A stretch of 6,623 bases of DNA, taken from NCBI GenBank assembly GCA_002345845.1, contig DDWF01000189.1:253-6875 (forward strand), written 5' to 3'. The notes beneath the pieces were generated by a model, which searched no databases, was not told the DNA's origin, and saw nothing but the letters and a program-made list of their open reading frames with translations. This document shows positions 1 through 6,089 of the stretch, in pieces (positions within the stretch are counted from its first letter, which is position 1; the number at the start of each line of letters is the position of its first letter). Source of the DNA: Betaproteobacteria bacterium UBA2293. Lineage in GTDB: Bacteria; Pseudomonadota; Gammaproteobacteria; Burkholderiales; Rhodocyclaceae. A program made the position numbers and the translations under genes.

Positions 1-916
1 GCTCGATCTTGCCGGCGTCGATGGCATAGCGCCGGTCGTGCCCCGGTCGATCGGTGACATAGGTGATCTGCTGGCGGTACGACTGGCCGTCGGCGCGCGG
101 GCTGAGTTCGTCGAGGATGGCGCATAGCGTATGCACGACGTCGAGGTTCGGCTTTTCGTTCCAGCCGCCGACGTTGTAGGTTTCACCCAGCCGACCAGCT
201 TCCAGCACGCGGCGGATGGCGCTGCAGTGATCCTTGACGTACAGCCAGTCGCGGATCTGCTGGCCGTCGCCGTAGATCGGCAGCGGCTTGCCGGCCAGGG
301 CATTGTGGATGACCAGCGGGATCAGCTTCTCCGGGAAGTGGTAGGGGCCGTAGTTGTTCGAGCAGTTGGTGGTCAGTACCGGCAAGCCGTAGGTGTGATG
401 GTAGGCCCGCACCAAATGGTCGCTCGCCGCCTTGCTGGCCGAATAGGGACTGTTCGGCTGGTAGGGGTTGGTCTCGCTGAACGGCGGATCGTCCTTGGTG
501 AGCGATCCATAGACTTCATCGGTAGACACGTGCAGGAAGCGGAAGGCCGCCTTGTCAACCGAATCCAGGCCGCCCCAGTAGGCACGCGTCGCTTCGAGCA
601 GGCGGAAGCTGCCGACGATGTTGGTCTGAACAAAATCCTCCGGGCCGTGGATGCTGCGGTCGACGTGCGACTCGGCGGCAAAATTGACGATGGCGCGCGG
701 CCGGTACTTGGCCAGGAGGTCAGAGACCAGAGCGAAATCGCCGATGTCGCCATGGACGAAAATGTGTCGCGGATCGCCCTGCAGGCTGGCCAGGTTTTCC
801 AGGTTGCCGGCGTAGGTCAGCGCATCAAGGTTAATGACCGGCTCATCCGCCGCGGCCAGCCAGTCGAGAACGAAATTGCTGCCGATAAAGCCGGCGCCGC
901 CGGTAACGAGGATCAT
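1..916 (-). CDS. rfbB: dTDP-glucose 4,6-dehydratase (RfbB/RmlB), 3' end cut by window edge
   Basis: Cytoplasmic NAD-dependent short-chain dehydrogenase/reductase that converts dTDP-glucose to dTDP-4-keto-6-deoxyglucose, the second step toward dTDP-rhamnose and related sugars of O-antigen or exopolysaccharide. Read from the ATG at 916, the first 305 residues are present. They open with the nucleotide-binding loop TGGAGFIG (residues 5-12). The catalytic Thr-Asp-Glu lies at 132-134 in STDEVYG, and the YxxxK pair is Y158/K162 in YSASK. Further on come [14 protein letters not shown] and [10 protein letters not shown], both typical of RmlB rather than of GalE or other epimerases. The family is about 350 residues, so roughly 45 C-terminal residues lie outside the window. 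The start is fixed because the Rossmann strand begins at residue 2; a weak GCGGA sits 5 bases upstream. It follows the ligase gene after 48 bases on the same strand. Its usual partners rfbD, rfbA and rfbC would be expected beyond the left edge, but this cannot be seen. Confidence 0.95.
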   Translation of the reverse strand, partial: MILVTGGAGFIGSNFVLDWLAAADEPVINLDALTYAGNLENLASLQGDPRHIFVHGDIGDFALVSDLLAKYRPRAIVNFAAESHVDRSIHGPEDFVQTNIVGSFRLLEATRAYWGGLDSVDKAAFRFLHVSTDEVYGSLTKDDPPFSETNPYQPNSPYSASKAASDHLVRAYHHTYGLPVLTTNCSNNYGPYHFPEKLIPLVIHNALAGKPLPIYGDGQQIRDWLYVKDHCSAIRRVLEAGRLGETYNVGGWNEKPNLDVVHTLCAILDELSPRADGQSYRQQITYVTDRPGHDRRYAIDAGKIE

Positions 917-945
917 GGATGTCCGCTGACGAAACAAAGGATGCA

Positions 946-951
946 ATTTTA
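946..951 (-). promoter_or_regulatory. Weak candidate -10 box ahead of rfbB
   Basis: The 48 bases between the ligase stop and the rfbB start include a small AT-rich patch. On the minus strand it reads GATAAAATT, and TAAAAT matches the sigma-70 -10 consensus at 5 of 6 positions, about 30 bases before the ATG. No recognisable -35 hexamer lies 16-18 bases upstream, in the end of the ligase gene. It could allow separate rfbB transcription, or be chance. I see no hairpin with a T-run in this gap, so read-through from the upstream operon is also possible. Confidence 0.2.
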
Positions 952-964
952 TCGCAGCCAGCCA

Positions 965-1801
965 TCATTCGTCTCGGACACGCAGAAAACTGGCGAATCG
1001 CGGCAGACCGCTGGCGGTCAGTTCGCGGTAACGGTAAGTGACCGTACTCCCGATGGACGGTGGATCGCGCCGCTGCGCATCGGTGAAACCCGTACCCAGA
1101 CTGAACTGGCGACCGTCCGGCAGACGCAGGCGTAGCGCCCCGAGCTGGCCGGCGTACTTGCCCTTGCCCGGCAAATGGCCGACGACGACAGCCTCGGCAT
1201 CAAGCCACGGCTTCAGTTTCAGCAGCGTGTCGCTGCGCCCGGATTCGTATGGAGCGTCGGCGCGGTGCAGCATCAGCCCTTCGCCGCCTGCCTTCAGTAC
1301 CGTGGCCAGTCTGGCCTGCAGACTGGCCCGGTCGCCCACAGGCTCCTGGCGCACCGCCGCCAGCCAAGACACCCCGGCCTGAGCAACGAGGCGTTCGATG
1401 CGCCCGGCCCGCTCGCTGAAAGTGCCGTCGCCGCCCGGCAGTTCGAAGATCATGTAGCGCAGCTGGCGCCACTCCTCGTCGACCGGCACCTCGCGTCGGA
1501 CGATACCGGAAAGTTGCTCGAAACGACCGCGGCCAAGCCAAAGTTCGCCGTCCAGCGGCTGTGCTGGCAGGCCTTCGAGAAACCATTTTGGCGCCTGGAT
1601 CAGGTTGCCACTGCGAAAGCGCAGTTGCTTGCCGTCCCAGATCGCCCGTACACCGTCGAATTTTTCGCTGACTAGGTACTGGGTGACGTCGATGCCATCA
1701 CGGTAAACATTGGCCAGCAAGATCTCGGGCGGCCCGGCGTGCAGCGGCAGGACCAACAGCGCCAACGCCAGTCCGAGGAGCAGCGCGCGCAGCCGGTGCA
1801 T
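965..1801 (-). CDS. ligE: Periplasmic minimal ATP-dependent DNA ligase (LigE type)
   Basis: Seals nicks in duplex DNA through a ligase-AMP intermediate. The 278-residue protein has only the nucleotidyltransferase and OB-fold domains, the architecture of the exported LigE group. Residues 1-22 look like a Sec signal peptide: basic MHRLR, a leucine/alanine core, and cleavage likely after LHA. Motif I is EKFDGVR with the adenylated lysine K47. Motif III is LDGELW (83-88), the aromatic motif is RYMIFEL (115-121), motif IV is GGEGLMLH (172-179), and motif V is LLKLKPW (193-199) with K195 and K197. The OB domain fills 200-278 and includes LGTGFTDAQRRDPP and TYRYRELTASGLPRFASF. No catalytic residue appears lost. 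The gene begins 3 bases after the tyrA stop, with only a weak GGCGAG nine bases upstream, so translation is probably coupled to tyrA. LigE proteins have been linked to natural competence and extracellular DNA; that role here is inference. The main replicative NAD-dependent ligase should be elsewhere in the genome. Confidence 0.92.
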   Translation of the reverse strand: MHRLRALLLGLALALLVLPLHAGPPEILLANVYRDGIDVTQYLVSEKFDGVRAIWDGKQLRFRSGNLIQAPKWFLEGLPAQPLDGELWLGRGRFEQLSGIVRREVPVDEEWRQLRYMIFELPGGDGTFSERAGRIERLVAQAGVSWLAAVRQEPVGDRASLQARLATVLKAGGEGLMLHRADAPYESGRSDTLLKLKPWLDAEAVVVGHLPGKGKYAGQLGALRLRLPDGRQFSLGTGFTDAQRRDPPSIGSTVTYRYRELTASGLPRFASFLRVRDE

Positions 1802-1804
1802 GGC

Positions 1805-2686
1805 TCAGTGCTCGCCGGCCCAGTTGCGCCGCGCCTGGCGGGCGATGCCGAAGATTTCCTCGAGGCGTTCGCCGTCGTTGGCGGCCAGTGCCGTACGCAG
1901 TTCGTCGAGCTGGGCGCGGTAGCTATCGAGTTCGCCGAGCAGCGCCACCCGGTTGGCGAGGCAGATGTCACGCCACATTTCCGGATGGCTGGCGGCGATG
2001 CGCGTGAAATCGCGAAAGCCGGAGGCGGCGAAGGTGAAGAACAGTTCGGCATCCTCGCGCACGGCGAGGTCGTGCACCAGGGCGTAGGAGAGTAGATGCG
2101 GCAGGTGGCTGACGGCGGCGAAGACGCGGTCGTGCTGTTCCGGCGTCAGTTCGTAGATGTCGGCACCGCACAGCGACCAGGCGCGCTTGATGCGGTCGAG
2201 ACGGTCGTCGTTGTTTTCCGGCAGCGGGGTGACGACGACCTTCTTGCCCTGATACAGATCCCAGCGCGCCGCCGAGGGGCCGCTGTTCTCCGCCCCGGCG
2301 ATCGGATGCGCCGGCACGAACTTGCCGATATGCCCCTTGAAGGCAGCACGGGCGGCAGCGACCACATCGCCCTTGGTCGAGCCGCCATCGGTGACGATGG
2401 TGTTCGGCCCGAGATATGGGGCAATGCGTTCAAAAATTTCCGGCATCTGCGCCACCGGCGTCGCCACCAGGACAATGTCGGCATCGCCGATCTCATGCCC
2501 GGGGTTGATGCCGGCGCGGTCGATGACGCCCAGTTGCTGGGCGATGCGCAGGGTGGACGGCGTGCGGCCAAAACCGACCACCTCTTCGACTGCCCCCGCC
2601 TCTTTCAGCGCCAGCGCGAAGGAACCACCGATCAGGCCGGTGCCAAAAACGACGATCTTGCCGAACTCAGGCAGGCCGGCTTCCAT
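1805..2686 (-). CDS. tyrA: Prephenate/arogenate dehydrogenase
   Basis: Oxidative decarboxylation of prephenate to 4-hydroxyphenylpyruvate, or of arogenate to tyrosine, in the cytoplasm. The 293-residue protein has the N-terminal Rossmann loop FGTGLIGGS (14-22). The strand-end ATPV is at 75-78 and DGGSTKG at 100-106. The family hallmark HPIAGAENSG is at 127-136, with the substrate-site histidine H127. The helical dimerisation domain starts near 180 and carries EQHDRVFAAVSHLPHLLSYA (183-202). A further conserved block is ASGFRDFTRIAASHPEMW. There is no chorismate mutase fusion and no ACT domain, so this is the monofunctional form; feedback by tyrosine, if any, would act at the active site. After the second beta strand the sequence is GFGR (38-41), with no acidic residue where NAD-specific enzymes usually have one. 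The cofactor could therefore be NADP or either. The ATG follows the hisC stop directly (TGAATG), with AAGGCG 6 bases upstream. Confidence 0.95.
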   Translation of the reverse strand: MEAGLPEFGKIVVFGTGLIGGSFALALKEAGAVEEVVGFGRTPSTLRIAQQLGVIDRAGINPGHEIGDADIVLVATPVAQMPEIFERIAPYLGPNTIVTDGGSTKGDVVAAARAAFKGHIGKFVPAHPIAGAENSGPSAARWDLYQGKKVVVTPLPENNDDRLDRIKRAWSLCGADIYELTPEQHDRVFAAVSHLPHLLSYALVHDLAVREDAELFFTFAASGFRDFTRIAASHPEMWRDICLANRVALLGELDSYRAQLDELRTALAANDGERLEEIFGIARQARRNWAGEH

Positions 2687-3775
2687 TCACAGCGCCTTGG
2701 CCAGAGCCTCAAGGAAGCGGGCATTTTCCGCTTCGGTACCGATGGTCACGCGCAGCCATTCGGGCAGGCCATAGCCGCCGATCGGGCGGACGATAACGCC
2801 CTGCTGCAGCAGCTTGTGGTTGACTGCCGCGGCGTTGCCGGCGCGGAAAGTGACGAAATTGCCGTGCGGCTTGATGGTTTCGAGTCCCAGCTTCGTCAAA
2901 CCGGCCATGATCTGCGCCATGCCACGCTGATTCAGTTCGTAGCTGGCGGTGATGAACTCATGATCATCGAGCGCCGCGACGGCTGCTGCCAGTGCCAGAT
3001 TGTTGACATTGAACGGCTGGCGGACACGGTTCATCAGGTCGGCGATTTCGGCTGAAGCCAGGGCATAGCCGACGCGCAGGCCGGCCAGGCCGAAAATCTT
3101 GGAGAAGGTGCGGCAGACGACCAGATTGGGAAAATCGGCGATCCAGCTCGCAACATCAACCCGATCAGCCGGCGGCAGGTATTCGTTGTAGGCCTCGTCG
3201 AGCACGACGACCACGTCCTTCGGCACCGTTTCGAGGAAAGCGCGCACTTCCCCATACGGCAGGAAGTTGCCGGTCGGATTGTTCGGGTTGGCGATCCAGA
3301 CGATGCGGGTATCCGGCCGGATCGCGGCGCGCATGGCGGCGAGATCGTGGCCATAGTTCTTGGCCGGGGTGGCTATGAGTTCGGCACCGGTCGACAGCGT
3401 GGCCAGCGGATAGACGGCGAAGGCGTGCTGGGCGAATACCGCCGAGCGGCCGGGCGCCAGGAAGACGCGGGCGATCAGGTCGAGCACGTCGTTGGAACCA
3501 TTGCCGAGGACCACCTGCCCTGCCGCCACACCGCAGCGTTCGGCGACCTTGGCGATCAGTTCGAACTGGTCCGGATAACGCTCGACACCGGCAATCGCCG
3601 CTTCGACCGCCTGCCTGGCCTTCGGACTCATGCCGAGCGGGTTCTCGTTGGAGGCCAGCTTGACGATGCTGTCGACCGGGATACCCATCTCGCGAGCCAG
3701 CTCGGTGATCGGCTTGCCCGGCTGATAGGGCGAAATGGCGCGGACGTAGGACAGGGCTTGCTCAGACAGGCTCAT
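2687..3775 (-). CDS. hisC: Histidinol-phosphate aminotransferase (probably also acts on aromatic amino acids)
   Basis: Fold-type I PLP aminotransferase that converts imidazole-acetol phosphate and glutamate to histidinol phosphate. In this operon context HisC paralogues are also thought to transaminate phenylpyruvate, 4-hydroxyphenylpyruvate or prephenate. From the ATG at 3775 the protein is 362 residues, the normal family size. Visible motifs: KLASNENPLG (39-48) near the N-terminus, LGNGSND (90-96) for the PLP phosphate, ANPNNPTG (162-169), LDEAYNEY (192-199) with D193 and Y196, and TFSKIFGLAGLRVGYA (223-238) with the Schiff-base lysine K226. A conserved C-terminal arginine lies in LRVTIG. 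An in-frame TTG at 3787 would add four residues and overlap the pheA stop as TTGA. I prefer the ATG because GAGAA sits 5 bases before it and homologues commonly begin near this MSLSEQ. Substrate range cannot be read from the sequence. Confidence 0.94.
   Translation of the reverse strand: MSLSEQALSYVRAISPYQPGKPITELAREMGIPVDSIVKLASNENPLGMSPKARQAVEAAIAGVERYPDQFELIAKVAERCGVAAGQVVLGNGSNDVLDLIARVFLAPGRSAVFAQHAFAVYPLATLSTGAELIATPAKNYGHDLAAMRAAIRPDTRIVWIANPNNPTGNFLPYGEVRAFLETVPKDVVVVLDEAYNEYLPPADRVDVASWIADFPNLVVCRTFSKIFGLAGLRVGYALASAEIADLMNRVRQPFNVNNLALAAAVAALDDHEFITASYELNQRGMAQIMAGLTKLGLETIKPHGNFVTFRAGNAAAVNHKLLQQGVIVRPIGGYGLPEWLRVTIGTEAENARFLEALAKAL
2693..2698 (-). promoter_or_regulatory. Ribosome binding site for tyrA inside the hisC 3' end
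   Basis: AAGGCG on the minus strand lies 6 bases before the tyrA ATG and inside the last codons of hisC. It supports the ATG that abuts the hisC stop as the true start. Confidence 0.45.
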
Positions 3776-3780
3776 GGCAT

Positions 3781-3785
3781 TTCTC
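3781..3785 (-). promoter_or_regulatory. Ribosome binding site deciding the hisC start
   Basis: On the minus strand GAGAA lies 5 bases before the ATG at 3775 and overlaps the pheA stop codon. It supports that ATG over the in-frame TTG at 3787. Another ATG at 3780-3778 is in a different frame and leads to no recognisable protein. Confidence 0.5.
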
Positions 3786-4875
3786 AATAAACAGCGACCG
3801 GGTAAGACCCGAGTATTTTCAGGTAGGCGGCGCGGCTGCCCAGTTCTTCGAGCGCGGATTTGACCGCCGGATCATCGTGATGGCCATCGACATCGACGTA
3901 GAAGACGTATTCCCACAGGGCGTTGCGCGCCGGCCGTGATTCGAGACGCGACATCGAAACGCCAGTATGTGAGAACGGCAGCAGCAGTTCGTGCAGGGCG
4001 CCGGTGCGGTTGGGCGCCGACATGATGAGCGAGGTCTTGTCGCGCCCCGACGGACCGGCGTCGTGGCGACCGAGGACGAGGAAACGCGTGGTGTTGTTCG
4101 GCTCGTCCTCGATGTTCTCGGCCAGCTTGGGCAGGTTGTAGCGGGCCGCCGCGGCCTCGCCGGCGATCGCCGCCGCCCCGGCCTCGCCGGCCGCCAACTG
4201 GGCCGCCTGGGCGTTGCTGCCGACGGAGATGCGCTGGGCGTTAGGCAGCATGCGGTTCAGCCATTCGTGGCACTGCGCCAGCGACTGGGCGTGCGAATAG
4301 ACGCGAGCGATGGCGTTCAGCTCGGTTGCGTTGGACAGCAGGTTCTGGTGGATGCGCAGCACCACTTCGCCGCAGATCTTCAGTTGCGTGCCGAGCAACA
4401 GGTCCATGGTGCGGCCGACAGCACCTTCGGTCGAGTTCTCGACCGGCACAACGGCGTAATGGGCATGGCCGGATTCGACTTCGCGGAAGACGTCGTCGAT
4501 GGAAGTCTGCGGCAGCAGCCGGGCGGCGTGGCCGAAATGCTTGGTCGCCGCCGATTCCGAGAAGGTGCCGAGCGGGCCGAGGAAGGCGATGCCGAGCGGC
4601 TCTTCCAGCGACAGGCAGGCCGACATCACTTCGCGGAAGAAGAAAGTGATGTTCTCGCCCGGCAGCGGCCCGGGATTGGCGTCCTGCAGCCGGCGCAGCA
4701 CCTGCGCTTCGCGTTCCGGCCGGTAGATGTGCCCGGCCTCGCCGTGTTCCGCCTTGATTTCGCCGACCTTCTGCGCGCAGCGGGCGCGTTCGTTCAGCAG
4801 TTTCAGCAGCTCGCCGTCGATACGGTCGATATCGGCGCGCACGCCGGCCAGGGCTTTCTGCAGGTCGTCGCTCAT
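3784..4875 (-). CDS. pheA: Bifunctional chorismate mutase/prephenate dehydratase (P-protein) with ACT domain
   Basis: Catalyses chorismate to prephenate and prephenate to phenylpyruvate, the committed branch to phenylalanine. The 363 residues hold three domains. Residues 1-90 are an AroQ chorismate mutase with the expected basic residues R13, R30 and K41, and RPEREAQVL at 52-60. Residues about 95-270 are prephenate dehydratase, with FLGPLGTFSESAA (98-110), VPVENSTEGAVG (143-154) and the catalytic Thr-Arg-Phe in NNTTRFLVLG (260-269). Residues about 280-360 are a regulatory ACT domain with NRTGALHELL (289-298) and LESRP (311-315), the pair that binds phenylalanine, so feedback inhibition by phenylalanine is expected. 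An alanine-rich helix at 222-245 is normal for the family. The length is typical of proteobacterial P-proteins. The ATG follows the serC stop after 6 bases, with a modest GGGTAAG upstream. No leader peptide or attenuator is visible; control is probably with the whole operon. Confidence 0.96.
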   Translation of the reverse strand: MSDDLQKALAGVRADIDRIDGELLKLLNERARCAQKVGEIKAEHGEAGHIYRPEREAQVLRRLQDANPGPLPGENITFFFREVMSACLSLEEPLGIAFLGPLGTFSESAATKHFGHAARLLPQTSIDDVFREVESGHAHYAVVPVENSTEGAVGRTMDLLLGTQLKICGEVVLRIHQNLLSNATELNAIARVYSHAQSLAQCHEWLNRMLPNAQRISVGSNAQAAQLAAGEAGAAAIAGEAAAARYNLPKLAENIEDEPNNTTRFLVLGRHDAGPSGRDKTSLIMSAPNRTGALHELLLPFSHTGVSMSRLESRPARNALWEYVFYVDVDGHHDDPAVKSALEELGSRAAYLKILGSYPVAVY

Positions 4876-4881
4876 CGGTGC

Positions 4882-5967
4882 TTACCCGTTGCGTTTGGCG
4901 AAATCGTTCATGAAGTCCACCAGCACGCGGACAGCCTCGGCGGAAACGGCATTGTAGATCGAGGCACGCATGCCGCCGACCGACTTGTGCCCCTTCAGCC
5001 CGAGCAGCCCGGCGGTCTTGGCTTCGGCCAGGAAAGCGGCGTCGAGCTGCGGATCGGCCAGCGTGAACGGCACGTTCATCCGCGAACGGCAATCGATATC
5101 AACCGGGTTGCTGTAGAAGCCGCCGGAACCGTCGATACAGGCGTACAGCGCCTCGGCCTTGGCGGCGTTGACGGCGGCCATGCCGGCCAGCCCGCCCTGG
5201 TGCTTCAGCCACTGGAACACCAGCCCTGCGAAATAGATGCCGAAGGTCGGCGGCGTGTTCAGCATCGAGTCATGCTCGGCCATCACCGCGTAATCCATGA
5301 CCGTCGGCGTGCTCAGCGGCGCCATGCCGAGCAGGTCGCGATGGATGATCACCAGCGTGACGCCGGAGGGGCCGATGTTCTTCTGGGCGCCGGCGTAGAT
5401 CATGCCGAATTTCTCGACATTGACCGGGCGCGACAGGATGTGCGAGGACATGTCGGCGACCAGCGGCACGCCAGTGTCGGCGATGCGCTCGGCTGGAATC
5501 TCGACGCCGTGGATGGTCTCGTTGGTACAGACGTGCAGGTAGGCGGCGAACGGGTCGAGCTTGATTTCCTCGGCCGTCGGCAGGCGATTGAAGCCGCTGC
5601 CCTCGGTCGTTGCCGCACAGCGTACGTTACCGATACGCTGGGCTTCCTTGAAAGCCTTCTTCGACCACGAGCCGGTGACAATGTAGTCCGCCGAACGACC
5701 GGCCAGCAGGTTCATCGGGATCTGCGCGAATTGCTGCGTCGCGCCGCCCTGCAGGAACAGCACCTTGTACTGCTCGGGAATGCCCAGCAACTCGCGCAGG
5801 TCGGTTTCGGCCTGCTCGAGGATGGACATGAACTCCTTGCCGCGATGGCTCATTTCCATGACGCTGCAACCGGCACCGTGCCAGTCGAGCAATTCGGCCT
5901 GCGCCTGGCGCAGGACTTCTTCGGGAAGCGCAGCCGGTCCGGCGCTGAAATTCCACAAACGCGTCAT
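4882..5967 (-). CDS. serC: Phosphoserine aminotransferase
   Basis: PLP enzyme of serine synthesis: 3-phosphohydroxypyruvate plus glutamate gives phosphoserine and 2-oxoglutarate. In many proteobacteria it also transaminates the 4-phosphoerythronate-derived ketoacid on the way to pyridoxal phosphate. The 361-residue protein is of standard length and starts WNFSAGPAALP (5-15). It continues with MEMSHRGKEF (37-46), where H41 and R42 contact substrate phosphate, and FLQGGATQQFA (71-81), which holds the PLP phosphate. W101 stacks on the ring in TGSWSKKA. D172 in VADMSSH contacts the pyridine nitrogen, and the Schiff-base lysine is K196 in YAGAQKNIGPSG. The C-terminal KGHKSVGGMRASIYNAV block is also intact. 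The ATG overlaps the gyrA stop by one base (TGATG), and a strong ribosome binding site precedes it, so the start is secure. It is the first metabolic gene after gyrA. Confidence 0.97.
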   Translation of the reverse strand: MTRLWNFSAGPAALPEEVLRQAQAELLDWHGAGCSVMEMSHRGKEFMSILEQAETDLRELLGIPEQYKVLFLQGGATQQFAQIPMNLLAGRSADYIVTGSWSKKAFKEAQRIGNVRCAATTEGSGFNRLPTAEEIKLDPFAAYLHVCTNETIHGVEIPAERIADTGVPLVADMSSHILSRPVNVEKFGMIYAGAQKNIGPSGVTLVIIHRDLLGMAPLSTPTVMDYAVMAEHDSMLNTPPTFGIYFAGLVFQWLKHQGGLAGMAAVNAAKAEALYACIDGSGGFYSNPVDIDCRSRMNVPFTLADPQLDAAFLAEAKTAGLLGLKGHKSVGGMRASIYNAVSAEAVRVLVDFMNDFAKRNG

Positions 5968-6089
5968 CAGGCTTCTCCACCTTCGTTGTCAGCTGCATCA
6001 TCGGCTTCCGGCGCCAGCGCTTCGCCAGCCGCTTCGGCCGGCACATCGCCTTCGGCCTCGCTGTCGGCATCGACCTCGACCACCGATTC
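5967..6089 (-). other. Acidic low-complexity C-terminal tail of GyrA
   Basis: The last 40 residues of GyrA, after the final pinwheel blade, contain 15 Asp/Glu and no Lys or Arg, with alanine and glycine filling most of the rest. Tails of this kind are common in GyrA. In E. coli the acidic tail modulates DNA wrapping and supercoiling by the pinwheel; a similar role here is inference. Confidence 0.8.

Noticed and set aside
1..10. Apparent truncation of RfbB
   Set aside because: The frame is open to the window edge with no stop or frameshift, so the gene is simply cut by the window.
131..1135. Plus-strand open frame of 334 codons
   Set aside because: Antisense to rfbB and the end of the ligase gene, with no recognisable domain. 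The minus-strand frames carry complete catalytic motifs.
2096..3055. Plus-strand open frame of 319 codons
   Set aside because: Antisense to tyrA and hisC, crosses their junction, and has no domain-like pattern.
4152..4191. Thirteen-base direct repeat (CGGCCTCGCCGGC at 4152 and 4179) within pheA
   Set aside because: The 27-base offset corresponds to an alanine-rich helix in the prephenate dehydratase domain (residues 222-245) that is normal in the family. It reflects repeated Ala/Gly/Glu codons rather than a mobile or regulatory repeat.
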